From contig DBXB01000027.1 of assembly GCA_002309155.1 (NCBI GenBank), forward strand, positions 34,401 to 68,379: a stretch of DNA of 33,979 bases, read 5' to 3'. This DNA comes from Bacteroidales bacterium UBA1223 (GTDB lineage Bacteria; Bacteroidota; Bacteroidia; Bacteroidales; P3). Position numbers and translations under genes: made by a program. This document shows, one piece after another, positions 15,287 through 23,871 of this stretch; the stretch's first letter is position 1, and the number at the start of each line of letters is the position of its first letter. The notes below the pieces were generated by a model. It was not told the origin of the DNA, did no database searches, and saw nothing but the letters and a program-made list of their open reading frames with translations.

Positions 15287-17071
15287 ATGAAATTGTTTGT
15301 ATCAAAATGCAATGCTGCAATTTGTTGCATTGTTTCAGTATGTGTCGCTATGCTCGTTTCCTGTGGTGGAAGCGGCGATGAAATTACGAGCGAATACGTG
15401 GCGGATTTGCAAAAACAGCTTGATACCACGATGTCACTCTATGAGCAGTTGAAGATTGAGAATGCCGAGTATGACAAGAAAATGGCATCTCGTGACAGTG
15501 CTATTCAGGCTCAGGCTGCTGAAATCCAGAGTTTGATAGACCGCTGTAACGGAAAACCACAGAAAAATGTAGCACCATCGTCGGATGCCCAGAGCGTGGA
15601 TGCCCAGAAAAAGGAGCTGAAAAACAAAGAGAATGAGATAAAGAAGCTTCAGAAACAGATTGATCAGCAGTCGAAGCAGATTAAGGAACTGAAGGTCGCC
15701 AACGAGTCGAAGGCTGGAAGCAGCAGCAACGACAAGCAGTATAAATCTCAGATCGCCGCCCTGACCAAACAGGTCAACGACCAGGATAAACAGATAAAAC
15801 AACTGAAAAACAGTCTGAATGCCAAAGAGAAAAGCTCCAACGACTGCGATAATGTGAAGAAGGGGTACGACAAACAGGTGGCAGACCTCAAAGGTCAGGT
15901 GAATGACTATAAGGGTGAGGTATCGACACTCAAAAAGCAGATTGATGAATTAAAAGCTGAGCTGCGTACCGCAAAGTCTAACGCCAGTACCAATGACGAC
16001 AAGAATGCCGAGGCTCTGAAGACAGCACAGTCTCAGTTGGCCACTCTTACAGCCCAGTTGAACGAATGCAACCGTCTCAACGCACAATATCAGAATGATG
16101 TGAAGGCGGCTCAGAGTCAATTGGAAAAGTGTCAGTCGGAGTCATCATCCAACTCTTCACAGCAGGATAAGACTGCAGCTTTGATAGCACAGTGCGAGAA
16201 AGACAAGCAAGATCTGCAGAACACTATCACTGCACTGCAGACCCAAATCTCCGCTCTTGATCAACAGATTGATAGACTCAGGAATGAGAATGCCACCCTG
16301 ACTCAATATTTGCAGAACAGCGGTAACAGCAATTCCAGCGCTGAGACCATCGCCTTGCTTAATGCACAGATTGAAGAACAGCGTGCTCAGATAGTCAGTC
16401 TGCAGGAGCAGCTGCGTCAGAAAGAGGAGGCATTGGCAAAATCACAGACATCTGGCAAGAGCACCAAGCCTACGAAAGGTGAGATGGACAAGAGTATGGC
16501 TGAGTTGCAGGCCCTCTGTGACAGCTATGCGGCTGAGATTGAACGTCTGAAGGCTGAGAATGCTCAACTTAAATCTGAGAATGCAGACCTTAAAGAGAAA
16601 GTGGCTTCGAGTGCCTCTCTGTTTGCTGAAAACGCAAAACTTCAGCAAAAGGTGAAACTCGCCAGCGTGTTGGTGACGACTGATGTTACCGCCACACCTG
16701 GCAAGTCGGTGAAGACCGGTAATATCGTCAAGCCAACCGACAAGGCTTCGCAGACTCAGGTGGTGCGAGTGGATTGCCGTCTGCTTGACAATAATGTCAT
16801 CGATCCGGGTTCGATAACAATCTACGCCCGTATTGCTAACGCCGCCAACAGGGTTGTCACCAATGGCGACGCTTCCACTTCTTCGTTCGACCTCAACGGT
16901 GTACAGATGTTATACACCATGAAGCAAGATATAGAGTTTACCGGTTACGGTCGTAAGCTCACCATGCTTTGGAAGCGGATGGGTGATACCGAATTGGTGC
17001 CTGGACTCTATTGGGTGACCCTCTATGCCAATGGCTATGAGATCGGAAAGACCTCATTCACTCTCAAATAA
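15287..17071 (+). CDS. Long coiled-coil lipoprotein
   Basis: This 594-residue protein begins with a lipoprotein signal peptide and a lipobox ending at Cys26 (AMLVSC). Residues 32 to about 460 form an almost continuous coiled coil rich in Gln, Lys, Asn and Ser (for example IKKLQKQIDQQSKQIKEL). Residues about 475-594 form a beta-rich domain (VVRVDCRLLDNNVIDPG, LYTMKQDIEFTGYGRKL) ending LYANGYEIGKTSFTLK. From memory, similar C-terminal domains occur in uncharacterised coiled-coil proteins of Bacteroides; no function is known. It is probably outer-membrane anchored with a periplasmic rod. Its stop is 38 bases before the MurL-MurD2 gene, so the two may be co-transcribed, suggesting a cell-wall role. 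Confidence 0.75.
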   Translation: MKLFVSKCNAAICCIVSVCVAMLVSCGGSGDEITSEYVADLQKQLDTTMSLYEQLKIENAEYDKKMASRDSAIQAQAAEIQSLIDRCNGKPQKNVAPSSDAQSVDAQKKELKNKENEIKKLQKQIDQQSKQIKELKVANESKAGSSSNDKQYKSQIAALTKQVNDQDKQIKQLKNSLNAKEKSSNDCDNVKKGYDKQVADLKGQVNDYKGEVSTLKKQIDELKAELRTAKSNASTNDDKNAEALKTAQSQLATLTAQLNECNRLNAQYQNDVKAAQSQLEKCQSESSSNSSQQDKTAALIAQCEKDKQDLQNTITALQTQISALDQQIDRLRNENATLTQYLQNSGNSNSSAETIALLNAQIEEQRAQIVSLQEQLRQKEEALAKSQTSGKSTKPTKGEMDKSMAELQALCDSYAAEIERLKAENAQLKSENADLKEKVASSASLFAENAKLQQKVKLASVLVTTDVTATPGKSVKTGNIVKPTDKASQTQVVRVDCRLLDNNVIDPGSITIYARIANAANRVVTNGDASTSSFDLNGVQMLYTMKQDIEFTGYGRKLTMLWKRMGDTELVPGLYWVTLYANGYEIGKTSFTLK

Positions 17072-17109
17072 ATAGTGTTTGTTTTCCGCGATTACTAACC
17101 AAAAGGCTT

Positions 17110-19809
17110 GTGTCAAAACAAAAGACTTATAACACCTATCGGGAGATGTTCCCTGAGTTCGTCTACGATAGTTTTCAATACGATGTGCAGTCCGACGGTC
17201 TGCACATCTCTTTTTGTTTTCGTCTTGGAGACAAAATAATGTTCCGTCCCACGGCATTCTTCCCCTGCCGCCCGTTCCTGCATCCCGACAGGTTGTCGAA
17301 ATCACTGCTCGACAGACTTGTTTTTAATATAGGGATGATCGAGTTGGTCAGTTATTGGAAGAGCTATTGTTCACCAAAGGTCATCGTAAAACCTTGCGGA
17401 TTGACGGCGGATCAGATATCGTTCTGGAAGAAGATATACTATAACGGTCTCGGCGAGTTCTTTTACACCAACGGTATTAATGCCGGATATGATGATTTTA
17501 TGTCCATTCGCTGTGACGTCGCTGATGCCGACGTCGCGCCGATAGGAACCGGCATCACTGATGACTGTCCTTCGCATTCCCATATAGTGCCCATTGGCGG
17601 GGGCAAGGACTCGGTGGTGACACTCGAACTGCTGAAATCCAGCGGGGTTACCTGTATTCCACTGATAATGAATCCTCGCAGAGCCACCAGAGAGTGTGTG
17701 GAGAGAGCCGGTTATACCATGGATGATGTCATCGTGATTGAACGTAAGATAGACCCTGTGCTACTCGATTTAAACAGCAAGGGGGCTCTGAATGGACATA
17801 CCCCGTTCAGTGCGATGCTGGCATTCTACACCCTGCTTGCCTCCGCCCTCACAGGAAGATGCCCCCGCATAGCCCTGTCGAACGAGAATAGTGCCAACGA
17901 GAGCACCGTGTCGGGGAGTAACATTAACCATCAGTACTCCAAAAGTCTTGAATTTGAGAATGATTTCAGGAATTATGTGCGCTCTTTCATCACTGGCGAC
18001 ATCGACTACTACAGTTTTCTGCGACCGCTGAGTGAACTGCAGATAGCGATGCTCTTCTCCCGTTTTCATCATTATTATGATGTCTTCAAGAGCTGTAATG
18101 TGGGGAGTAAGACGGACATCTGGTGTGGACATTGTGCCAAATGTCTCTTTGCATACATAATACTCTCCCCATTCATTCCCCCACAACAGCTGGAGGCTAT
18201 CTTTGGCAAGAATATGCTGGACGACATCACTCTGCGACATGAATTCGATCAGCTGTGTGGTGTCGCCGAGACAAAGCCATTCGAATGTGTTGGAACGGTC
18301 AGTGAGGTGAATACGGCATTGTCGATGACCATCGCCAGATGGTATCCAGGTGAGCGTCCCGCACTCCTCAAGGAGTATACTCCTGGACCTGTGGTCACCA
18401 GACTGGATTCGCTGTTTGCCGACCACAACGTTCCTGCCGACAATCTCGAAGCGTTGGTCTCTTCGTTGAAGAACTACAAGGAAGATTGTATCCCAGTGTT
18501 TTACAGAATCAATGAACTGTTCAATATCTTATCCGGGAGGTCCGTCCTTATTGCCGGATACGGTCGTGAGGGACAAAGCTCATACAAGTTGCTCAAGTCC
18601 CTATTTCCTGCCCGAGAATTTGATATTGCCCACAATAATGAAGAGGTAGCATCTCTCTTGGGTAAGAATCGTTATGATTTGATTCTTAAGTCGCCAGGCA
18701 TTCCCACCGCCTTTTTCGATGGACTGTGCGAACCGAAGTCACTCACTTCACAGACAGATCTCTTTCTGCAAGTGTATGGCGATATATGTGTTGGCATCAC
18801 AGGTACTAAGGGTAAGAGTACGACGACGAGTCTCGTATTCTCCGCACTGCAGGAGAGAGGCAGAGGAAATGTTATTCTTGCCGGAAATATTGGAATCCCA
18901 TTGTTCGACATTGTGCCTCAGCTTGATACCGAGAGTGTCGTTGTTGCGGAATTCTCTTGCCATCAGTTGGAAAATATTCACCGAGGTCCTCATATAGGTA
19001 TATTGCTGAATCTCTTCCAGGAACACCTGGACCATTATCCAAGCTATGAGGCATACAAGATGGCGAAGATGCAGATAGGACTGAAACAGAGAGAGGGGGA
19101 TATGTTTATCTATTGTTCTGATAACGACGAACTGTCAGAACTTGTGGAGATTCATAAGAATGAATTCCGCTCGGATGTCGTCGCCTATTCGCTTTCGGAG
19201 GCTAAGAAACTTCGTTTCCTGGATAGTGCCATGGATCATCTGCATGGCGACCATAATCTTGGCAACAGCCTTGCCGCATGGTTGGCGGTAAGACCTTTCG
19301 GATTGACTCAGGAAAGTTTTTCGGCGATGCTCTCCCGTTTCAAAGGGCTGGAACACCGCTTGGAAGAGGTGGCGACCAAAGGTGGTGTTACCTATTACAA
19401 CGACTCCATCTCGACTATTCCGCAGACCACCATCGCCGCACTGGAGGCGTTGAAGAATGTGGACACATTGATTCTTGGTGGTTTCAGTCGGGGAATTGAT
19501 TATTCGTTGCTGGCTGACTATCTGAGTGATGGCTTGTATGGCAAGACAGTCCGCAACTTGGTGCTCTTTGGCAAAGCCGGTGAGGAGATTCATTCACTCT
19601 TGAAACCGTCGGTAACCGAAAACAGACGGATAATGAGCGACTTCAGTGCCAATTATTCCATAGAGTCCGCTGTCTCCTTTGCCGCTGAGAATACCGCCAA
19701 GGGAAAGACCTGTCTGCTTTCACCTGCCGCATCAAGTTATGACCACTACAAGAATTTTGAGGAACGCGGGCGCCATTTCAAACAATGTGTCGAGAATCTG
19801 AAAGATTGA
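17110..19809 (+). CDS. MurL-MurD2 fusion: L-Glu epimerase domain joined to UDP-MurNAc-L-Ala-L-Glu ligase
   Basis: This is one 899-residue frame. Residues 1 to about 465 resemble MurL, the ATP-dependent UDP-MurNAc-L-Ala-L-Glu epimerase: a PP-loop-like PIGGGKDSVVTLE (161-173), RIALSNENSANES (253-265) and the cysteine cluster CGHCAKC (339-345). Residues about 475-899 are a Mur ligase: an N-terminal Rossmann motif VLIAGYGREGQSS (479-491), the ATP loop GITGTKGKSTTT (562-573), EHLDHYPSYEAY, and the C-terminal SPAASSYDHYKNFEERG (871-887). Residues used for D-Glu in E. coli MurD differ: the Lys in NDSKATN is I767 (NDSISTI), and Lys348 is replaced by R794. That suits MurD2, which adds L-Glu. In Xanthomonas these are two separate genes. 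The start is GTG at 17110; ATG at 17146 is an alternative. Activity is inferred from sequence. Confidence 0.85.
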   Translation: MSKQKTYNTYREMFPEFVYDSFQYDVQSDGLHISFCFRLGDKIMFRPTAFFPCRPFLHPDRLSKSLLDRLVFNIGMIELVSYWKSYCSPKVIVKPCGLTADQISFWKKIYYNGLGEFFYTNGINAGYDDFMSIRCDVADADVAPIGTGITDDCPSHSHIVPIGGGKDSVVTLELLKSSGVTCIPLIMNPRRATRECVERAGYTMDDVIVIERKIDPVLLDLNSKGALNGHTPFSAMLAFYTLLASALTGRCPRIALSNENSANESTVSGSNINHQYSKSLEFENDFRNYVRSFITGDIDYYSFLRPLSELQIAMLFSRFHHYYDVFKSCNVGSKTDIWCGHCAKCLFAYIILSPFIPPQQLEAIFGKNMLDDITLRHEFDQLCGVAETKPFECVGTVSEVNTALSMTIARWYPGERPALLKEYTPGPVVTRLDSLFADHNVPADNLEALVSSLKNYKEDCIPVFYRINELFNILSGRSVLIAGYGREGQSSYKLLKSLFPAREFDIAHNNEEVASLLGKNRYDLILKSPGIPTAFFDGLCEPKSLTSQTDLFLQVYGDICVGITGTKGKSTTTSLVFSALQERGRGNVILAGNIGIPLFDIVPQLDTESVVVAEFSCHQLENIHRGPHIGILLNLFQEHLDHYPSYEAYKMAKMQIGLKQREGDMFIYCSDNDELSELVEIHKNEFRSDVVAYSLSEAKKLRFLDSAMDHLHGDHNLGNSLAAWLAVRPFGLTQESFSAMLSRFKGLEHRLEEVATKGGVTYYNDSISTIPQTTIAALEALKNVDTLILGGFSRGIDYSLLADYLSDGLYGKTVRNLVLFGKAGEEIHSLLKPSVTENRRIMSDFSANYSIESAVSFAAENTAKGKTCLLSPAASSYDHYKNFEERGRHFKQCVENLKD

Positions 19810-19860
19810 TTTAGATTTTTATATCAACATGACATCTTATCACCTTAACATCTTCACCCC

Positions 19861-19896
19861 CATATCTGGTGAGCCCCGCGAGCTTGACGAGCGAAC
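19861..19896 (+). repeat. 36-bp conserved intergenic repeat, copy C
   Basis: Identical to 2662-2697 over 36 bases, with near-identical flanks on both sides (CATCTTCACCC before, ATATCACCATATCAAC after). It lies in the 124-base gap between the MurL-MurD2 gene and the M20 gene, in the same orientation as transcription. Upstream words (ACATCTTATCACCTTAACAT) are similar to those before copy B. Confidence 0.88.
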
Positions 19897-19933
19897 ATAT
19901 CACCATATCAACTTATCAACAATTTAACTCCCA

Positions 19934-21004
19934 ATGGATATTATTGAACTGCGGAAAACATTGCACAAACATCCCGATGTGTCGGGTTGTGAGATATTTG
20001 CCCACGACCTGATTGTCGATGAATTGCGAAGACTGTCGCCGACTGCCTTGCATGACCATGTGGGAGGATATGGAGTGGTCGCATATTGGCAAAGTCCTGA
20101 CCCTGATGCCAAATGTATAGCTTTTCGTGCCGATATCGACGCATTGCCCACAGGACATCGTTGCGGACATGACGGTCATACTGCGATACTGCTTCAATTC
20201 GCCCGACGGTTGTCGTGTTCAGATCTTTGCTATAGTGTCTTGCTCATTTTCCAGCCTGAGGAGGAGACAGGTAAGGGCGCCAAAAAGATTGTCAAGAGTG
20301 GGTTGATGCAGAAGTACAACGTGGCGGCGGTCTTTGGACTACACAATTTGCCGGGATTCCCCGAGGGAAGGGTTGTCCTGAATCGTCACACCTTTGCCGC
20401 CGCGTCATGTGGAGTCCATTATATGTTGCATGGCAGGTCGACCCATGCGTCGACCCCTGAACTGGGTGTCAATCCGGGACTTGCTGTGGCAGAGATAATA
20501 AACTATTTTAATACACTCAATGTCGCCTCTCCCGCACATTTCAAGCAGAGCACTCTGGTCTGTTGCAGGGTGGGTGAGGAGGCTTTCGGCACCTCCGCCG
20601 GCGACGGAGAGGTGATGTTCACCCTCAGGGCTTTTACCAACGCCACGATGGTTGAACTTATGGAACAGGCTGACCGTTTTGTTATCAAATGTGCCGCCAG
20701 TCATGGTCTTGAACTCAGCAAACGCATGCGTGAACCTTTCGGTGCCACGGAGAACGTGCCAGAATTGGTGGATCAACTATGTGAGATATTCAAAGGTAGT
20801 TATGATGTCGAACTGATGTCGAAACCTTTCCGATGGTCGGAGGATTTCGCTGAATATTTAAAGGAATTCCCCGGTGCCTTCTTCGGAGTTGGCAGTGGAA
20901 AGAACCATGTCGAGCTGCATCATCCCGACTATGACTTCCCCGATGGCATCATCGACACCGCCGTCGGTTGTTTTGAATCAATACTTAAATCCATTAAGTT
21001 ATAA
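19934..21004 (+). CDS. M20D-family amidohydrolase / peptidase
   Basis: This 356-residue protein belongs to the M20 metallopeptidase family, amidohydrolase branch (hippurate, IAA-amino acid or N-acyl-amino acid hydrolases). Metal and catalytic blocks are RADIDALP (65-72), CGHDGHTA (77-84), QPEEETGKGA (107-116) and GLHNLPG (135-141), with a dimerisation domain in the middle and HHPDYDFPD near the end. There is no signal peptide, so it is cytoplasmic. The stretch between RADIDALP and CGHD is only four residues, where related enzymes usually have about 20-25 (often containing SxxxGxMHA), so a loop is missing. Whether the enzyme is still active, and its substrate, are unknown. Confidence 0.88.
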   Translation: MDIIELRKTLHKHPDVSGCEIFAHDLIVDELRRLSPTALHDHVGGYGVVAYWQSPDPDAKCIAFRADIDALPTGHRCGHDGHTAILLQFARRLSCSDLCYSVLLIFQPEEETGKGAKKIVKSGLMQKYNVAAVFGLHNLPGFPEGRVVLNRHTFAAASCGVHYMLHGRSTHASTPELGVNPGLAVAEIINYFNTLNVASPAHFKQSTLVCCRVGEEAFGTSAGDGEVMFTLRAFTNATMVELMEQADRFVIKCAASHGLELSKRMREPFGATENVPELVDQLCEIFKGSYDVELMSKPFRWSEDFAEYLKEFPGAFFGVGSGKNHVELHHPDYDFPDGIIDTAVGCFESILKSIKL

Positions 21005-21043
21005 TCAAGTTATGATTGAGTCACCTGTGACCCGTGGATTAAT

Positions 21044-21078
21044 ACTTTAACCTTTAACCTGTAACCTTTAAACTTTAC
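21044..21078. repeat. Heptamer tandem array
   Basis: Seven-nt units ACTTTAA, CCTTTAA, CCTGTAA, CCTTTAA and ACTTTAC run in register up to the C69 gene start at 21085. They are the complement of the AAAGGTT-type heptamers found at 3279 and at 14326. The preceding words (CACCTGTGACCCGTGG) are also found near 28905-28923. Confidence 0.7.
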
Positions 21079-21084
21079 CAATAT

Positions 21085-22716
21085 ATGAAGAAAATATTCT
21101 CGTGCATTCTGACTTTTGTCGCCCTGGGACTGATGTCCGGTTCAGTCTATGGCCAAGATTATAATTCTCAGTTGGTTGACGGCCAGTCGTGTACCTCAAT
21201 CATGGTTGGGAAGAAGGCTTCCACCGATGGCTCTGTCATCACCTCGCACACCTGCGACGGCCGGTATCGCACCTGGATGACTGTGGAACCTGCCGCTGAC
21301 CATAAACGAGACGCGGTCCATACGGTCAAGAAAGGGACCATGCACACAGTACATCCCAATGACACCACTGGAGTCCGTATTGCGGGGACAATCCCACAGG
21401 TGGCTCATACATACGCATATCTAAACACGGCTTACCCGTGTCTGAACGAGAAGCAGCTGGCGATAGGTGAGACTACTTTCGGAGGTCCCGACATACTGGT
21501 GAACAAGAACGGCATGTTCAATATCGAAGAATTGGAGAGGGTGGCGTTGCAACGGTGTGACAATGCCCGTGATGCCATTCGACTGATAGGCAGTCTGATC
21601 AAGCAGTATGGTTATGGCGACGGTGGCGAGTGTATCACTATCGCCGACCGTAATGAGGTGTGGCAGATGGAGATATTGGGCGAAGGCCCCGACCGTATAG
21701 GTGGCGTCTGGGCGGCGCAGAGAGTCCCAGACAATCATGTCGCCGTGAGTGCCAACATTCCCAGGATAGGTAAATTGAAACGCAGTGACAAGGAGTATTT
21801 TATGTGTTCTGACAATATCGAGGCTGTTGCAAAGAAATATGGATTGTGGGATGGCAAGGGCGACTTTGTATTCTGGAAGGCGTTCAATGCCAGTTACGCT
21901 AACGGCAAGAATTTCAGGGAGAGGGAATTCTTTATCCTCAACTCTTTGGCTCCTTCGCTGGGTCTGTCGATGGATATGGATGAACTGCCGTTCTCTGTCG
22001 TCCCCGACCAGAATGTTGATGTCAGCGACGTGATGCAACTGCTTCGTTCCACTTATGAAGGAACAGATATGGATATGTGTCGCAATATCAAGACTGTTGT
22101 CAACCGCAAACGTGATGACGGCACGGTATACAAGGACACCATCATCAGTCCTATTGCCAACCCATGGATGGGAGGCAACATGCAGGGCACGCTTAATTGG
22201 TTGAAGCCTGGAACGGTGGAGTTTAAACGTACCGTGAGCGTCGCATGGTGCTCATACTCCTTTGTGGCTCAGCTTCGAGACTGGCTCCCCGACGAGGTGG
22301 GTGGAATATGCTGGCTGGCTGTCGACAACCCGGGACAAAGTCCCCGTGTGCCTATCTTCTGTGGCACCACACGGTTGCCAAAGGTGTATAATGTTTGCGG
22401 ACAGAAGAAGTTTGACGAGAATGCTGTGCTGTGGAAATACCGCAAGGCTAACAAGCTCGCTACTGTGTCATGGCAACGTACCCGCGACATCATGATGAAA
22501 GAGTTGATGGAGCAGGAGAAGAAAGCCTTCAATGGACTGAAAGAACTTGAAGAGACAGTGAGGTCGTTGAAAGCTTTGGAAAGCGAAGACTATAACCCGT
22601 CACAGAGAATCTCCGACGCACTGAACGACTACACATATAAAGTGTATGACAATACCAGTTATGCGTGGCGAGGTCTGGAGGAGATATTCTGGCAGATGTT
22701 CGGTATGGGATTCTGA
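21085..22716 (+). CDS. C69-family dipeptidase
   Basis: This 543-residue protein is a peptidase of family C69 (dipeptidase A type, N-terminal nucleophile fold). It begins with a signal peptide (KKIFSCILTFVALGLMSGSVYG). A conserved Cys36 in QSCTSIMVGKKASTDGSVI is probably the N-terminal nucleophile after processing. Family blocks that follow are NEKQLAIGETTFGG (residues about 121-134), GDGGECITIADRNEVWQMEI and IPRIGKL. Studied members cleave dipeptides with broad specificity. The signal peptide points to a periplasmic or secreted location, so it may digest peptides in step with the peptide permease gene next door. The stop codon abuts the stop of that convergent gene with no bases between. Confidence 0.93.
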   Translation: MKKIFSCILTFVALGLMSGSVYGQDYNSQLVDGQSCTSIMVGKKASTDGSVITSHTCDGRYRTWMTVEPAADHKRDAVHTVKKGTMHTVHPNDTTGVRIAGTIPQVAHTYAYLNTAYPCLNEKQLAIGETTFGGPDILVNKNGMFNIEELERVALQRCDNARDAIRLIGSLIKQYGYGDGGECITIADRNEVWQMEILGEGPDRIGGVWAAQRVPDNHVAVSANIPRIGKLKRSDKEYFMCSDNIEAVAKKYGLWDGKGDFVFWKAFNASYANGKNFREREFFILNSLAPSLGLSMDMDELPFSVVPDQNVDVSDVMQLLRSTYEGTDMDMCRNIKTVVNRKRDDGTVYKDTIISPIANPWMGGNMQGTLNWLKPGTVEFKRTVSVAWCSYSFVAQLRDWLPDEVGGICWLAVDNPGQSPRVPIFCGTTRLPKVYNVCGQKKFDENAVLWKYRKANKLATVSWQRTRDIMMKELMEQEKKAFNGLKELEETVRSLKALESEDYNPSQRISDALNDYTYKVYDNTSYAWRGLEEIFWQMFGMGF

Positions 22717-23796
22717 TTACTGCAACCTGACACGTGGGTCGAGCCAGCCGTAAATGATGTCCACGATAATGTTGATGAGTACCAGCAGGACACAGATGAA
22801 GAGGATGGCTCCCATAACCACAGGGAAATCATATTTCTCCAGTCCATCGACGACTACAACACCCATTCCTTTCCAGTCGAAGACATATTCCACGAAGACG
22901 GCTCCAGCCAGCAGTCCGGCGAGCCATCCTGATGCCGATGTGACTATGGGGTTCAGGGCGTTGCGAAGTGCGTGACGGAATATCAGCCGACTCTTGGGCA
23001 TTCCTTTTGCCCGTGCGGTGCGGATATAGTCCTGTGACAGCGCTTCGAGTATGGAGTTCTTGGTGAGCTGAACCAACACCGACAGCGGACGTATTCCCAA
23101 TGTCAGGGCTGGAAGAATAAGATTTTTTAGGTCTATGTATTCTCCGTTGCCGTAGTTGTCGACTGTGTAAAGGTTGCCGAACATGTTGAGGTGTGTTATA
23201 TCCGCCAGCACGTAGGCAAAGAACCAGGCTATAAGTATGGCGGCGAAGAAGGAGGGAAGCGACATTCCCATTGTTGACAATAGTAATGTGAGACGGTCAA
23301 TCCAAGTGTTCTTCTTCAAGGCACACAATATTCCGAGCAATATACCTAATACCAAGGCAAAGGTCATCGCTGTGAGTGCGAGGACTGCCGTCTGGGGGAA
23401 GGCGGTGAGGATGACTTGCGACACCTTCCTCTTGGTTTGATATGATCTTCTCAGATAGGGGGCTTTCAATACCACCGATGTTGTGCCGACATGGAACAGG
23501 GTGGTGTAGGGCTCGTATTTGTCGGGGTCCAGATACCAGAAACTGGATGCCTCCTTGTTGTTGTGGAACGAAATGGGAGCCAGATCGTTGAGGTAGGCTA
23601 GATACTGTGTGGCAATGGGTTTGTCGCGGCCTAGGTCACGGTTGATGATTTCGATACTCTCGGCATCGGCACGCTGGCCGAGCATCATCCTGGCAGGGTC
23701 TCCCGGGAGGATGTTGAACAGGAAGAATACCAGGGTCACAACTCCCAGCAATACCAGAAGACCGTATAATAACCGTTTAACGATATACCGAACCAT
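22717..23796 (-). CDS. Oligopeptide/dipeptide-type ABC transporter permease (DppB/OppB-like)
   Basis: This 359-residue inner-membrane protein has an N-terminal segment characteristic of the BPD_transp_1 permeases (YIVKRLLYGLLVLLGVVTLV, FNILPGDPARMMLG). It has about six membrane spans. The EAA-like loop LSQDYIRTARAKGMPKSRLIFRHALRNALNP contacts the ATPase subunit. Compared with E. coli DppB (339 residues) it carries a somewhat larger periplasmic insert at about residues 70-125. The partner permease (DppC/OppC), ATPases and binding protein are not in this window, so it is either a lone gene or its partners lie elsewhere. It is co-directional with tsaB, 73 bases apart. Confidence 0.9.
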   Translation of the reverse strand: MVRYIVKRLLYGLLVLLGVVTLVFFLFNILPGDPARMMLGQRADAESIEIINRDLGRDKPIATQYLAYLNDLAPISFHNNKEASSFWYLDPDKYEPYTTLFHVGTTSVVLKAPYLRRSYQTKRKVSQVILTAFPQTAVLALTAMTFALVLGILLGILCALKKNTWIDRLTLLLSTMGMSLPSFFAAILIAWFFAYVLADITHLNMFGNLYTVDNYGNGEYIDLKNLILPALTLGIRPLSVLVQLTKNSILEALSQDYIRTARAKGMPKSRLIFRHALRNALNPIVTSASGWLAGLLAGAVFVEYVFDWKGMGVVVVDGLEKYDFPVVMGAILFICVLLVLINIIVDIIYGWLDPRVRLQ

Positions 23797-23823
23797 ACTG
23801 ACAATTTAATATCTTAACACCTT

Positions 23824-23871
23824 AACAAATAAACAACTCAACAAATAAACAATTAAACAAATAAACAATTC
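23824..23871. repeat. 16-nt tandem repeat, three units
   Basis: Three 16-nt units are in exact register: AACAAATAAACAACTC, AACAAATAAACAATTA and AACAAATAAACAATTC. Each can be read as two similar octamers. It fills the gap between tsaB and the permease gene and runs into the tsaB stop codon. Confidence 0.8.

Noticed and set aside
22717..23796. Complete peptide ABC transporter operon
   Set aside because: Only one permease gene is present. Neither the second permease nor ATPases nor a binding protein is next to it.
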